64,000 bases of DNA from Geosporobacter ferrireducens (GTDB lineage Bacteria > Bacillota > Clostridia > Peptostreptococcales > Thermotaleaceae). Below the pieces are notes generated by a model. It ran no database searches, was not told where the DNA came from, and saw only the letters and a list, made by a program, of their open reading frames with translations. The stretch's first letter is position 1; each line of letters opens with the position of its first letter. The position numbers and the translations under genes were made by a program. This document shows, in pieces, positions 1 to 8,851 of the stretch. The DNA lies in contig NZ_CP017269.1 in NCBI RefSeq assembly GCF_001750685.1, positions 4,009,416-4,073,415 of the forward strand, in the 5' to 3' direction.

Positions 1-765
1 TTTACGGAAACATTTAAAATATATTCAGATAAACTCTCAAAATTTGTATTCAAATGCAACCAGAAAAGTAATGGGTCTGTTATTGATAGACTAAGTAGAA
101 TTTATTCGCACATTTTTATTGATGAGGTTCAAGATTTAGCTGGCTACGATTTAGAGTTAATAAAACTACTTCTTAATAGTACTTCAAATGTGCTTTTAGT
201 CGGTGATCCTCGGCAAGTGACTTATCTTACACACAACGAAAAAAAGCATGCAAAATATAAGGACGGTAAAATAAAGGATTTCATTAAGAATGAATGTTAT
301 AAAAGTAATTGTGAAATTGATGAAGAGACTTTGAATTTATCCCATAGAAATAACGAACTAATTTGTAAATTTTCATCGAAACTCTATCCCAATTTTAGAA
401 TTTGCAGATCAAATCAAAAAGAAACTACAACACATGATGGTATTTTCTTAGTAAAGAAACAAGATATTGAAAAGTATTTGGAGATATATAATCCAGTGCA
501 ATTACGAGATAACATAAAAGTAGAACTTAATAAAGATTATAAAGCAATAAATTTTGGTGACTCTAAAGGATTAACATTTGAAAGAGTTCTTATTTATCCT
601 ACAAAACCATTTCTTGATTGGGTAAAAAATAATAATAATGAGTTGAAATCAATAAGTCGTTCAAAATTCTACGTTGCTATCACAAGAGCTAAGTATAGCG
701 TTGGTATTGTTTATGATTATAACGATGAAACTGATATTGATGGAATCGAGAAATTTGTTGTATAA
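1..765 (+). CDS. UvrD/Rep-family (SF1A) DNA helicase, C-terminal part, cut by window edge
   Basis: The frame is open from base 1 and ends with TAA at 765, so the gene begins upstream of the window. Visible helicase motifs in order: motif II IFIDEVQDLAGYD (codons at about 112-150), motif III VLLVGDPRQVTY (about 190-225), a motif V region around NFGDSKGLTFERV (about 550-590) and motif VI YVAITRAKYSVGIVYD near the end. This is the 3'-5' UvrD/Rep fold, which couples ATP hydrolysis to DNA unwinding. The distance between motif III and the C-terminus is short, so the whole protein is probably compact, like the helicases found beside OLD-type nucleases in Gabija-like defence systems (GajB). That assignment is inference because the upstream partner is not visible. 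It lies at the left edge of a run of defence-like genes. Confidence 0.85.
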   Translation, partial: FTETFKIYSDKLSKFVFKCNQKSNGSVIDRLSRIYSHIFIDEVQDLAGYDLELIKLLLNSTSNVLLVGDPRQVTYLTHNEKKHAKYKDGKIKDFIKNECYKSNCEIDEETLNLSHRNNELICKFSSKLYPNFRICRSNQKETTTHDGIFLVKKQDIEKYLEIYNPVQLRDNIKVELNKDYKAINFGDSKGLTFERVLIYPTKPFLDWVKNNNNELKSISRSKFYVAITRAKYSVGIVYDYNDETDIDGIEKFVV

Positions 766-834
766 AGATATTTATAAATTAAATTTTGTTTCTAAGATAG
801 CCTAGCATTATCTATAGAACAGCACAATTTGTCT

Positions 835-848
835 ATAATGGGAAGCTA
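835..848 (+). repeat. ATAATGGGAAGCTA motif, copy 1 of 3
   Basis: ATAATGGGAAGCTA lies just upstream of the large helicase gene. Near-identical copies lie at 4839-4852 (upstream of the HEPN-like gene) and, inverted, at 5945-5960 (downstream of it). The TATAAT at 834-839 could serve as a -10 box, but no good -35 box is present at the right distance. Confidence 0.4.
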
Positions 849-889
849 AGTAGGGACTTTATGTGTTTCAACTTTTAGGGGGTAGAGGT

Positions 890-3778
890 ATGGGAAACTA
901 CTTTAATAAACAGTATACAAACTTAAGGTTTTCTAAAGAGTCAAACACGACTTCTGGGTTGAGAAATGCACAGATTGGTGCGATTCATGCAATTTCATCT
1001 TTCTTTACACTTCATAAAAACAAAGCGGCTGTTATTGTAATGCCAACAGGTTCAGGCAAGACAGCAGTTTTAATGATGACCCCGTACGTTGTTGGAAGCG
1101 AAAAAGTACTTATTGTTACTCCAAGTGTAATGGTACGTGGACAAATTGTTGAAGATTATTCTTCTTTAAAAACCTTGTGTAGAGCTGTGGTATTTAGAGA
1201 TGGTGTAAAAAAGCCTACTGTTTACGAGATGAAGCATACTTATTGTGATGACATGTTAGTAGACATAAATGAAGCTGATGTTGTTGTAGCAACACCTCTA
1301 TGTGCGTTATCACTTTCTTCAGTAGAAAATGTTCGTGTGAAGTTCGATATTATTTTGGTTGACGAAGCTCATCATGTACCTGCAAAAACTTGGGAACAGA
1401 TTCTAGTCAATATGAACGCAGCAAAACATGTTCTCTTTACGGCTACACCATTTAGATTAGATAGAAAAGAAATAAAGGGCGAAATGATTTATACATACCC
1501 TTTGTCTATGGCGTATAGTGATGGTATTTTTGGAGAAATTGAATATATTCCCATAGATGAAGAGCCTAATAAAGACTATTTAATTGCAAAAAAGGCTGAA
1601 CGTGTCTTTTTCTCTGACCGGGAATTGGGATATGATCATTATTTAATGGTTAGAACAAATACAAAAGAAAAGGCAAAAGAGCTAGAAGAGCTTTATTCAC
1701 AGGAAACTGCCTTATCACTGAAACGCATTGATAGTTCAATGAGTAACAGTACGATAAAAAAATGTATAAATGAATTGAGAAATAAAAGCTTAGATGGCAT
1801 CATTTGTGTTGATATGCTTGGTGAAGGGTTTGACTTTCCGAATTTGAAGATAGCGGCTATTCACTCCCCGCACAAATCTTTGGCAAGTGCCTTACAGTTT
1901 ATTGGAAGATTTGCAAGGACAAATGCTGAAAATATAGGAACCGCAAAGTTTATTGCAATGAACGATAGTGAACTTCTAATAGAAAACACTGCAATGTATA
2001 CAAATGATGCCATTTGGCAAGACATTATTATTGACTTAAGTGAAAACAAAGCAAAGGAAGAAGAGCAGTCAAAGGAGTACTTTAAAGGGTTTAGAAGAAA
2101 TGCTAATTCTGGTACGGACGCTAATGATGAGATATCATTACATAGTATACGACCTAATGGACATGCAAAAATATATAGAGTGTCTGGCTTTGATATTTCG
2201 GCATCATTTCCAGATGCATGCAACGTATCTGAAGATGTTTTAATTAATGAAAACGACAACACTGTTGTCGGAATCGGAAAAGAATGTATTCCACCCAAAT
2301 GGACCATGAACGACAATTTGGTTAACATTAATAATGTTCTGTACATAGTGCATTACCAAGCTAAATGCAACCTGCTATATATCTATTCTCAAACCAAAAC
2401 TGAAGCGATATATGAATCAATAGCAAATGCATTTTGTGATTCTTTCAACAAAATACCGAAGTATCAGATGAATAGAGTTCTTGGTGATTTGAAAGAATTT
2501 GAAATATTTAATTCAGGAATGCAAAATAGATACGTTGAGTCAGGAGAATCATATCGAATATCTGCAGGGTCGGATGTGAGTGCTGCAATTGACCCAGTTA
2601 CGGGTAAGTTATATTCCCCAGGGCATGTATTTTGTAAAGCATCCTCTGAAGATAGTGAAATTACTATCGGGTATAGTAGTGGATCAAAGATGTGGAGTAG
2701 CACCTATTTTACTATTCCACAGTATGTAAAATGGTGTGACTTTAACGGAAAAAAAATTGTCAACCCAGACATGAAGGTGAAGACAAATACAAACTTTGAT
2801 TTTCTTCCCATGCCGATGCAACTGACAAAATATCCAGACAATATATTTATTTGTGATTATGATGCAGACACCTATAGTTCGCCACCTGTTATAAAAAAAG
2901 CTAATGAAGAAGGTTTTAAAAATATCCTGACAGACATTTGCCCTAAAATTGTCAGCATTACTCACGGAACGGTTATAGTAGAATTCTGTTTTGCTGATAT
3001 GTATGAACAAATTCTTTGTGATATAAACGGTAATTACACATCGGCAAATCCACAGATTATGCTTGTGGATGGCAGAGAGATAATGCATTTAGTTGAATAT
3101 CTAAATGAGTATCCATTGTCTTTTAAAACAACTGATGATGTGCTTATACAAGGCATCGAGTATTTACGGGGGAATGCTGATGCTATTGTATTCTCTTCGG
3201 ACAACATAAAAGGAATTGATTGGGATTATTATGGAACCAATCGGAGAATTGAGGTAAACGACCCTGTGTACCATCCAACAGGCATTTCAATTCAAACAAC
3301 TGTTGAACAACTTCTGACAGATGATGTAGATAACAAGTATATCATATATGACCATTCAAGTAGTGAAATAGCGGACTATATTACCATTAAAGAAAGTGAA
3401 TTTACACTTGAGGCAACACTTTATCATGTTAAGAAAATGTCTGCTCAAACCTATAATAGTAGTGTTGATGATGTATACGAAGTTTCTGGACAGGCTGTTA
3501 AGTCTACTATTTGGTTAAAAACTAAACCAGGCTTTATCAGTAAAATAAAGGATAGAAGGAGAAGTGGCCATTGCAATTTTTTTGTTGGAGATTATGAGCA
3601 TTTTAAGCTGACCATGAAACAGAACAAACAATTGATTGGCAAAATAGTGATTGTTCAACCATCGATAAGTAAAGGTAAACCGATGCCTGATAAAATACAG
3701 CAGGTTTTAGCAGCAACTAATTTTTACATAAATAATTCCGGCAAGGTAAAATCGTTGACAATTTGGGGTAGTATATAA
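890..3778 (+). CDS. DEAD/DEAH-box (SF2) helicase family protein, 962 aa
   Basis: The reading frame is open from a GTG at 863, but ATG at 890 follows a GGGGGTAGAGG ribosome site and is the better start. The N-terminal half is an SF2 helicase of the ResIII/DEAH type: Walker A VIVMPTGSGKTAV near residue 51, DEAH box ILVDEAHHVPA near 157, SAT-like motif LFTATPFRLDR near 184, and motif VI FIGRFAR near 336. The remaining 500 or so residues match nothing I recognise and may be a sensor or nuclease-associated region. The next gene encodes a TIR effector 78 bp downstream on the same strand, which suggests a helicase-sensor/TIR-effector defence module. It could also be a stand-alone restriction-type helicase. 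The helicase assignment is firm; the biological role is inferred from context. Confidence 0.85.
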   Translation: MGNYFNKQYTNLRFSKESNTTSGLRNAQIGAIHAISSFFTLHKNKAAVIVMPTGSGKTAVLMMTPYVVGSEKVLIVTPSVMVRGQIVEDYSSLKTLCRAVVFRDGVKKPTVYEMKHTYCDDMLVDINEADVVVATPLCALSLSSVENVRVKFDIILVDEAHHVPAKTWEQILVNMNAAKHVLFTATPFRLDRKEIKGEMIYTYPLSMAYSDGIFGEIEYIPIDEEPNKDYLIAKKAERVFFSDRELGYDHYLMVRTNTKEKAKELEELYSQETALSLKRIDSSMSNSTIKKCINELRNKSLDGIICVDMLGEGFDFPNLKIAAIHSPHKSLASALQFIGRFARTNAENIGTAKFIAMNDSELLIENTAMYTNDAIWQDIIIDLSENKAKEEEQSKEYFKGFRRNANSGTDANDEISLHSIRPNGHAKIYRVSGFDISASFPDACNVSEDVLINENDNTVVGIGKECIPPKWTMNDNLVNINNVLYIVHYQAKCNLLYIYSQTKTEAIYESIANAFCDSFNKIPKYQMNRVLGDLKEFEIFNSGMQNRYVESGESYRISAGSDVSAAIDPVTGKLYSPGHVFCKASSEDSEITIGYSSGSKMWSSTYFTIPQYVKWCDFNGKKIVNPDMKVKTNTNFDFLPMPMQLTKYPDNIFICDYDADTYSSPPVIKKANEEGFKNILTDICPKIVSITHGTVIVEFCFADMYEQILCDINGNYTSANPQIMLVDGREIMHLVEYLNEYPLSFKTTDDVLIQGIEYLRGNADAIVFSSDNIKGIDWDYYGTNRRIEVNDPVYHPTGISIQTTVEQLLTDDVDNKYIIYDHSSSEIADYITIKESEFTLEATLYHVKKMSAQTYNSSVDDVYEVSGQAVKSTIWLKTKPGFISKIKDRRRSGHCNFFVGDYEHFKLTMKQNKQLIGKIVIVQPSISKGKPMPDKIQQVLAATNFYINNSGKVKSLTIWGSI

Positions 3779-3856
3779 AACATTACTAATGTTGTATTAA
3801 TACAACAGCCAGTCTATGTCGGTGGAGTTAAACTATTATGAAGGGGAGTATGGGTT

Positions 3857-4735
3857 ATGTATTATAACCTTATTGTTTATGGTGATTGTGAAGCACTAAA
3901 CGGAGAGCCAATCATTTTGGACGTTAGCCGATGTGTTAAAGAGTACACAGATCAAGAAGTACAAGAAAAATATAGTGATTTAACTGAAACCAATATTCAA
4001 GAAATAAAAAGATTTCCGTGCGTCTTTGCTTACGAAGACTATTGTAAGCAAGACCCTAAGTTTGGTTTGATTAGAGATATTGTTAAGAGAAAAGATAAAG
4101 TTAAGATTGAATATGAATTAATCAAACTGGAAAAATTTATATCGTTCGAAGATTTAAAAGAAATGGCTTTTGAACTTGATATTGGGTCTTGGGAGATGAA
4201 TAGGACACATTGGGCTATAAAGAATGTTAATCTGGCTAAGGAACTTTTAGTGAGGAAAATAAAGCTACCGTATTGGGTTCAAATGGATTCCAAAGCTGTG
4301 GACATATCAAAACATTATTTTGATGTTGCGCTATCTTTTCCAGGTGAAGTTAGAAAATTTGTAGAATCAGTAGTTGCTGAAATTGAAGCTATAATCGGAC
4401 CTAATTCATATTTTTATGATAATAACTATTTAGCCCAATTGGCACGGCCAAATTTAGATATATTATTACAAGATATTTATGGGAAAAGGTCAAAACTTCT
4501 CGTTATTTTTATTGGGGAGAAATATCAACTGAAGGACTGGTGTGGAATTGAGTTTCGAGCAATAAAAGAAATTCTTAATAAACGAGAAGATGACCGTATT
4601 ATGTTGATTAAAATGGATGATGGACAGGTTGATGGAATAAAAAGCTATGATGGATATATAGACGGAAGAATATATGATGTGAAAACAATAGCAAGAGGTA
4701 TTAAAGAAAGATTAGATATTTTGAACGCAAAATAG
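3857..4735 (+). CDS. TIR-domain protein, predicted NAD-consuming defence effector, 292 aa
   Basis: ATG at 3857 follows AAGGGGAG. Residues 1-145 form an N-terminal module with the signature WEMNRTHWAIK (112-122). Residues 154-290 look like a TIR domain: HYFDVALSFPGE at 153-164 corresponds to the first strand and box 1, LLVIFIGEKY at 214-223 to the core strand, and DWCGIEFRAI at 227-236 carries the W-C-x-x-E signature. Glu232 is the likely catalytic glutamate of bacterial TIR NADases. Family knowledge: such TIR proteins deplete NAD or make cyclic-ADPR-type signals on phage infection. The gene follows the 962-aa helicase gene directly, so the two probably act together, with the helicase or the N-terminal module sensing and TIR as effector. 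No membrane segments are visible. The TIR fold is well supported; the pairing is inference. Confidence 0.8.
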   Translation: MYYNLIVYGDCEALNGEPIILDVSRCVKEYTDQEVQEKYSDLTETNIQEIKRFPCVFAYEDYCKQDPKFGLIRDIVKRKDKVKIEYELIKLEKFISFEDLKEMAFELDIGSWEMNRTHWAIKNVNLAKELLVRKIKLPYWVQMDSKAVDISKHYFDVALSFPGEVRKFVESVVAEIEAIIGPNSYFYDNNYLAQLARPNLDILLQDIYGKRSKLLVIFIGEKYQLKDWCGIEFRAIKEILNKREDDRIMLIKMDDGQVDGIKSYDGYIDGRIYDVKTIARGIKERLDILNAK

Positions 4736-4763
4736 GTAATTATTATTGGAAAATTAAAAAACG

Positions 4764-4807
4764 GTTATTTACTAAACATAATCATTTAAATAGTTTTAGT
4801 AAATAAC
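4764..4807. promoter_or_regulatory. 13-bp perfect inverted repeat between TIR and HEPN-like genes
   Basis: GTTATTTACTAAA at 4764-4776 is the exact reverse complement of TTTAGTAAATAAC at 4795-4807, with an 18-bp AT-rich spacer. It lies 29 bp after the TIR gene stop. No T-tract follows on either strand, so an operator or RNA hairpin is at least as likely as a terminator. Confidence 0.5.
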
Positions 4808-4838
4808 TAGGGAAGTACAACTACATTGGATTAGGCTA

Positions 4839-4852
4839 ATAATGGGAAGCTA
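4839..4852 (+). repeat. ATAATGGGAAGCTA motif, copy 2 of 3
   Basis: Same 14-base motif as at 835-848, here about 80 bp upstream of the HEPN-like gene. It may mark a shared promoter or regulatory element in the defence island, or the remains of a duplicated junction. Confidence 0.4.
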
Positions 4853-4933
4853 TGAAAAAAATTATTGCATTAGTGTAGATTAACAGAGATGTTTTGAAGG
4901 GAATAAACTATATAGAAAGGTAAAAGTAAACTC

Positions 4934-5935
4934 ATGAGTGAACTTGATATGTGTCACGTCCAAACAATGGAAGAAATTTTAACAACAGGTAAATCACAAT
5001 TTATGAGTGATCACTATTTTATCAAAGCAAAAAAAGCATATGAATTATGTTTAACATTTTTGTGGATTGAAGAAAAATTTAATATTATTTCAGAAAATTA
5101 CCTTGAATGGGAGAAGGAAATTTTCGATATTTATAATTTTATTTTAGAAAATACTAATGATAAACAAGAAAGTGATCAAATAATTAAAACACAAGGGAAA
5201 AAGAGTATAGTGATGTTAAATCGGAGACTCGCAAATATTTTAGGCAGTATACGGATGTATAGAGATCAAGTATCTCATGATTTATCTACAATAAGTAAGA
5301 TGTTAGAATTAGAAAACCTTGAAAAAGATTTTAAGGAAGAAACAAACAATCAGTATGATAAATCAATTGGGTATCAAATTATGGAGTTTATTAGAAATTA
5401 TATGCAACATCAAGGAATGATAATTGAAAAGTTAACAGCAATTGTGCCATTTTTTAATAGAAATCAATCTACTGAATTTCTTTTCTTTGCAGAAGTAGAT
5501 TATAAAAGAATTAAAGAAATTAAAGGCTTTAAAAATAAAATTAAGTTGATAAATGAGATAGATACTAACTTGGAATGGATTAACGTTGTTGAATTAGTGC
5601 GTCAATATTTTAATGGTATAATAGAGCTTCATAGCTGTTATCGAAAAATTACAAATACAATATTTGATGAGGCTATTGAAAACATTAGACATATTATTGG
5701 ATTACATTATAATTATAATGTTATTAATCAAGTAGCATTTTTAGCCAAAAAATGTGATAATACCTATAAAGATTTTTTATTTCAAAAGTGTTTTATAGAT
5801 GATGTAGTTAATTATCGACAGGCAGATATTGCTCCATCTACAAACAAATATTATTTAAACAGAAAATCATATATAAGTTCAAATAGAAACTTAGCTAACT
5901 CAATACGGCTTGATATAAGATATAACATGGTATAA
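4934..5935 (+). CDS. Uncharacterised helical protein with two HEPN-like Rx4H motifs, 333 aa
   Basis: I do not recognise the family by name. The sequence is strongly helical and rich in K, E, I and N. Two Rx4H motifs are visible: RDQVSH at residues 110-115 and RNYMQH at 154-159. Rx4-6H is the catalytic signature of HEPN ribonucleases, which are common as toxins and defence effectors, and one or both motifs could form such a site. The second motif is followed by QGMIIEKL, resembling the helix after a HEPN active site. There is no signal peptide or transmembrane segment. ATG at 4934 is preceded by GAAAGG somewhat far upstream. Neighbours are a TIR effector on one side and a helicase-nuclease on the other, so a defence role is inferred. 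A single-motif coincidence is possible. Confidence 0.6.
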   Translation: MSELDMCHVQTMEEILTTGKSQFMSDHYFIKAKKAYELCLTFLWIEEKFNIISENYLEWEKEIFDIYNFILENTNDKQESDQIIKTQGKKSIVMLNRRLANILGSIRMYRDQVSHDLSTISKMLELENLEKDFKEETNNQYDKSIGYQIMEFIRNYMQHQGMIIEKLTAIVPFFNRNQSTEFLFFAEVDYKRIKEIKGFKNKIKLINEIDTNLEWINVVELVRQYFNGIIELHSCYRKITNTIFDEAIENIRHIIGLHYNYNVINQVAFLAKKCDNTYKDFLFQKCFIDDVVNYRQADIAPSTNKYYLNRKSYISSNRNLANSIRLDIRYNMV

Positions 5936-5944
5936 ATGCTTGGA

Positions 5945-5960
5945 GTTTACTTCCCATTAT
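5945..5960 (-). repeat. ATAATGGGAAG motif, inverted copy 3 of 3
   Basis: Read on the minus strand this is ATAATGGGAAGTAAAC, sharing the first 11 bases with the copies at 835 and 4839. It lies 10 bp after the HEPN-like gene stop, so copies 2 and 3 flank that gene in inverted orientation. Confidence 0.35.
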
Positions 5961-6094
5961 CCATATATTGAGAAGATTATTTTGACTTCTAACTTGTTTG
6001 GAATTCCTTTATTTAAAGCTAAAATCAAAGGGTTTTCTGAAAATAAAAGGCAAATTGAGTATGTATAATATTTGAAGTTAAGGGATTGAAAAAT

Positions 6095-8851
6095 ATGGAT
6101 CAAGACAAATTTCTTATTATATTAAAAGGTAAGGACAAAACATCAAAGGTTGTATCATATGATATCGAGGGTTCAAGCGTGGATATAGAGTTTCTAGGTG
6201 GGGCAGAACCATATACCTATAGTATTGAAAATGTAGTGATTAAAGAAAATCCAACAGTCATTGATGTAACTAACAAAGCGGTATACTGCAAAGATATACC
6301 TATATATGGTATTAAATATATGTTAGATTTTAGTGGAACAGTTAAGATCATATTCAATAAAGAAAAGAGCCAAATATATGATTTTAAATCATTAAGGATT
6401 GAGGACAATTCCATAAATACAGATGCTGCCAAGGACATACTAAAATATTGGACGGAAATATCACAGTATACTAATACTGATGATGAGTCAGGTGCATTCC
6501 TAAGGAAAGAATATGAGAACCTCAAATTTGTGAGTCTAAATAGCGTATTAGGCTGCTATATAAACAAAGAACCCATAAAGAATTTACCCTTTGATACAAA
6601 TAATATCATATTTCCTTTCAAATTTAACTTAAGTCAAAAGCAAGCCATGGAAAATGCATTGAAAAGCAATATATCGGTTATAGAAGGCCCTCCGGGAACG
6701 GGTAAGACACAAACCATATTAAATATAATAGCTAACCTAGCGATTATGCAGAATAAAACAGTAGCTGTAGTATCGGGTAATAATGCAGCGGTTAAAAACG
6801 TTAAGGACAAGCTGGAAAAGGATAAGTATAATTTTTTTGTAGCTCCATTAGGAAACAATAAAAACAAAGAAAGCTTTTTTAGTAATTTACCGCAATATGA
6901 CATTTCGGATTGGAATAGTGATATTGAGGAAAGTGAATTGTTGGAAAAAATAAATGGATTAAATAGTCATATAAATAACTTATTGGAACTAAACAGGCAA
7001 AAAGCGAAAATACAACAAAGATTATCTACATATCTTGTAGAGAAACAGCACTTTGAAATCTATTATAGTAATCAGAAATTAGAGGGAATTAAACGGCTGT
7101 CGTTTTATCGTAAAGCTCCAGAAAAGATAATTTCTTTTTTGGTAGACAGCTATTTTGCAAAGGAAAACGGAAAATCGGACAGCATTTTATATAAACTAAA
7201 ACTATTAGTTAAATATGGATTTACTGACTTCAAGAGTCTAAAAGAAAAAGAAATTGACATTATATTAAATCTACAGAGAGAATACTACAATCTAAAAATC
7301 GAATCGTTAGAAAAAGAAAAAGAAGATATACAAAATAAGTTAGATAAAGGATCATTTGATGATTTACTTGAGCAGCATGAAGAATATTCAACAGTTTTGT
7401 TTAAGCACAAACTATATAAAAAATATCATGGCAAAAAGATAATGGATTTTAAAATTAATACATATAGAAAGAATTTTGATAAATTCATTGAGACCTTTCC
7501 GATTATGCTGAGTACTACGCACTCGCTACGTAACTGTGTACCTGAAAACTATTTATTCGATTACCTGATTATCGATGAGTCATCGCAGGTTGATTTATTG
7601 ACAGGCGTCTTATCTTTATCTTGTTGTAAAAATGCTATTATTGTAGGAGATATAAAACAATTACCGCAAATAGTAGATCAAGCGATACAAGACAAAATAA
7701 GCACAATAGATATTGAAGATATATATAACTATTTTAAGCAGAATATATTGTCTTCCATGCTTTCGCTTTATGGCGATACATTACCTAGGGTTATTCTTAA
7801 AGAACATTATAGGTGCCACCCTAAAATAATAGGGTTTTGCAATCAAAAATATTACAATGATGAGTTAATCCCTTTTACTAAGGAAAATGAAGATGATGAG
7901 CCTTTAATTCTTTATCGTGCCGCCGAAGGCAATCACATGAGAGATGTAACAAGAGGAGAAAGAAAAGGAAAATTTAATCAAAGGGAATTAGATGTTACAG
8001 TAGAGGAAGTGTTGAAAAATCCTAGGCTTTGTGTTGAAGAAATCTCTGATATTGGCTTTACTACTCCTTATAGAAAACAAGTGGAAAAAGCAGATTCCAT
8101 GCTGGATGATGAAATAGAATGTGATACTATACATAAATATCAAGGTCGCGAAAAACCTGTCATGATTATGTCTACAGTTCTAGATAATTCCCGTTCTGGC
8201 AAGATCGGTATTCCATTTGTTGATGATCCATGCAAAATAAATGTTGCTGTATCGAGAGCTCAAAAACAATTTGTATTAGTTACGCATAACTGGTTATTCA
8301 ATGAATTTGGAAAAGAAGTTAGCGATCTAATTCGATATATGGAGTACAATACCTTGGATGAAAACATTATAGACAGTGAAATTGTTTCTGTATTTGATCT
8401 GTTATATAAAGAATATTCGGACAAGCTTATATCATTTAAAAGTAGATTGACTCAAAATTCAAAATATCAATCGGAAAATATAATGTGGACACTTTTAAAT
8501 GATATTGTAAGTGAAGATAGATATAATAGTCTTGAATTTACTACGCAAGTATTTCTAAAGAATTTATTAAACAATACGGACAGACTTAACAATGCGGAAC
8601 TAAACTATGTGAATCGAAATGCATCAGTTGATTTTGTAGTTTACCATAAACTAAATAAACAACCGATCTTAATAGTTGAAGTAGATGGATTTACTTTCCA
8701 TGAAAATAATCCTGAGCAATTAGAAAGAGATAAAATAAAAAATAGCATTTTAAGTAAATATGACTTGCCCCTTATAAGGCTTGCAACTACAGGCAGTGGC
8801 GAAGAAGCGAAGGTAAAGAATAAGTTGGATGAGCTATTGAATAATGATTAA
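6095..8851 (+). CDS. SF1 helicase (AAA_11/AAA_12, DNA2/UPF1-like) fused to a PD-(D/E)XK-like nuclease, 918 aa
   Basis: The frame is open from a TTG at 6086, but ATG 6095 is better spaced from AAGGG. Helicase motifs: Walker A IEGPPGTGKTQT near residue 199, Walker B LIIDESSQVDL near 491, motif III VGDIKQLPQIV, motif IV region LKEHYRCHPKI, motif V IHKYQGREKPVMIM and motif VI INVAVSRAQKQF. A long helical insertion separates Walker A from Walker B. The last 150 residues carry a Vsr/DUF559-like nuclease core: ASVDFVV, then ILIVEVDGFTFHEN, then ERDKIKNSILSKYDLPLIRL. Such fusions are frequent in phage-defence islands, where the helicase loads on foreign DNA and the nuclease cuts it. It may act alone or with the flanking HEPN-like and SEC-C proteins. 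The domain calls are firm; the defence role is inferred. Confidence 0.85.
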   Translation: MDQDKFLIILKGKDKTSKVVSYDIEGSSVDIEFLGGAEPYTYSIENVVIKENPTVIDVTNKAVYCKDIPIYGIKYMLDFSGTVKIIFNKEKSQIYDFKSLRIEDNSINTDAAKDILKYWTEISQYTNTDDESGAFLRKEYENLKFVSLNSVLGCYINKEPIKNLPFDTNNIIFPFKFNLSQKQAMENALKSNISVIEGPPGTGKTQTILNIIANLAIMQNKTVAVVSGNNAAVKNVKDKLEKDKYNFFVAPLGNNKNKESFFSNLPQYDISDWNSDIEESELLEKINGLNSHINNLLELNRQKAKIQQRLSTYLVEKQHFEIYYSNQKLEGIKRLSFYRKAPEKIISFLVDSYFAKENGKSDSILYKLKLLVKYGFTDFKSLKEKEIDIILNLQREYYNLKIESLEKEKEDIQNKLDKGSFDDLLEQHEEYSTVLFKHKLYKKYHGKKIMDFKINTYRKNFDKFIETFPIMLSTTHSLRNCVPENYLFDYLIIDESSQVDLLTGVLSLSCCKNAIIVGDIKQLPQIVDQAIQDKISTIDIEDIYNYFKQNILSSMLSLYGDTLPRVILKEHYRCHPKIIGFCNQKYYNDELIPFTKENEDDEPLILYRAAEGNHMRDVTRGERKGKFNQRELDVTVEEVLKNPRLCVEEISDIGFTTPYRKQVEKADSMLDDEIECDTIHKYQGREKPVMIMSTVLDNSRSGKIGIPFVDDPCKINVAVSRAQKQFVLVTHNWLFNEFGKEVSDLIRYMEYNTLDENIIDSEIVSVFDLLYKEYSDKLISFKSRLTQNSKYQSENIMWTLLNDIVSEDRYNSLEFTTQVFLKNLLNNTDRLNNAELNYVNRNASVDFVVYHKLNKQPILIVEVDGFTFHENNPEQLERDKIKNSILSKYDLPLIRLATTGSGEEAKVKNKLDELLNND

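Noticed and set aside
1861..2346. 161-codon minus-strand frame within the large helicase
   Set aside because: Shadow; the plus strand encodes continuous helicase motifs around it.
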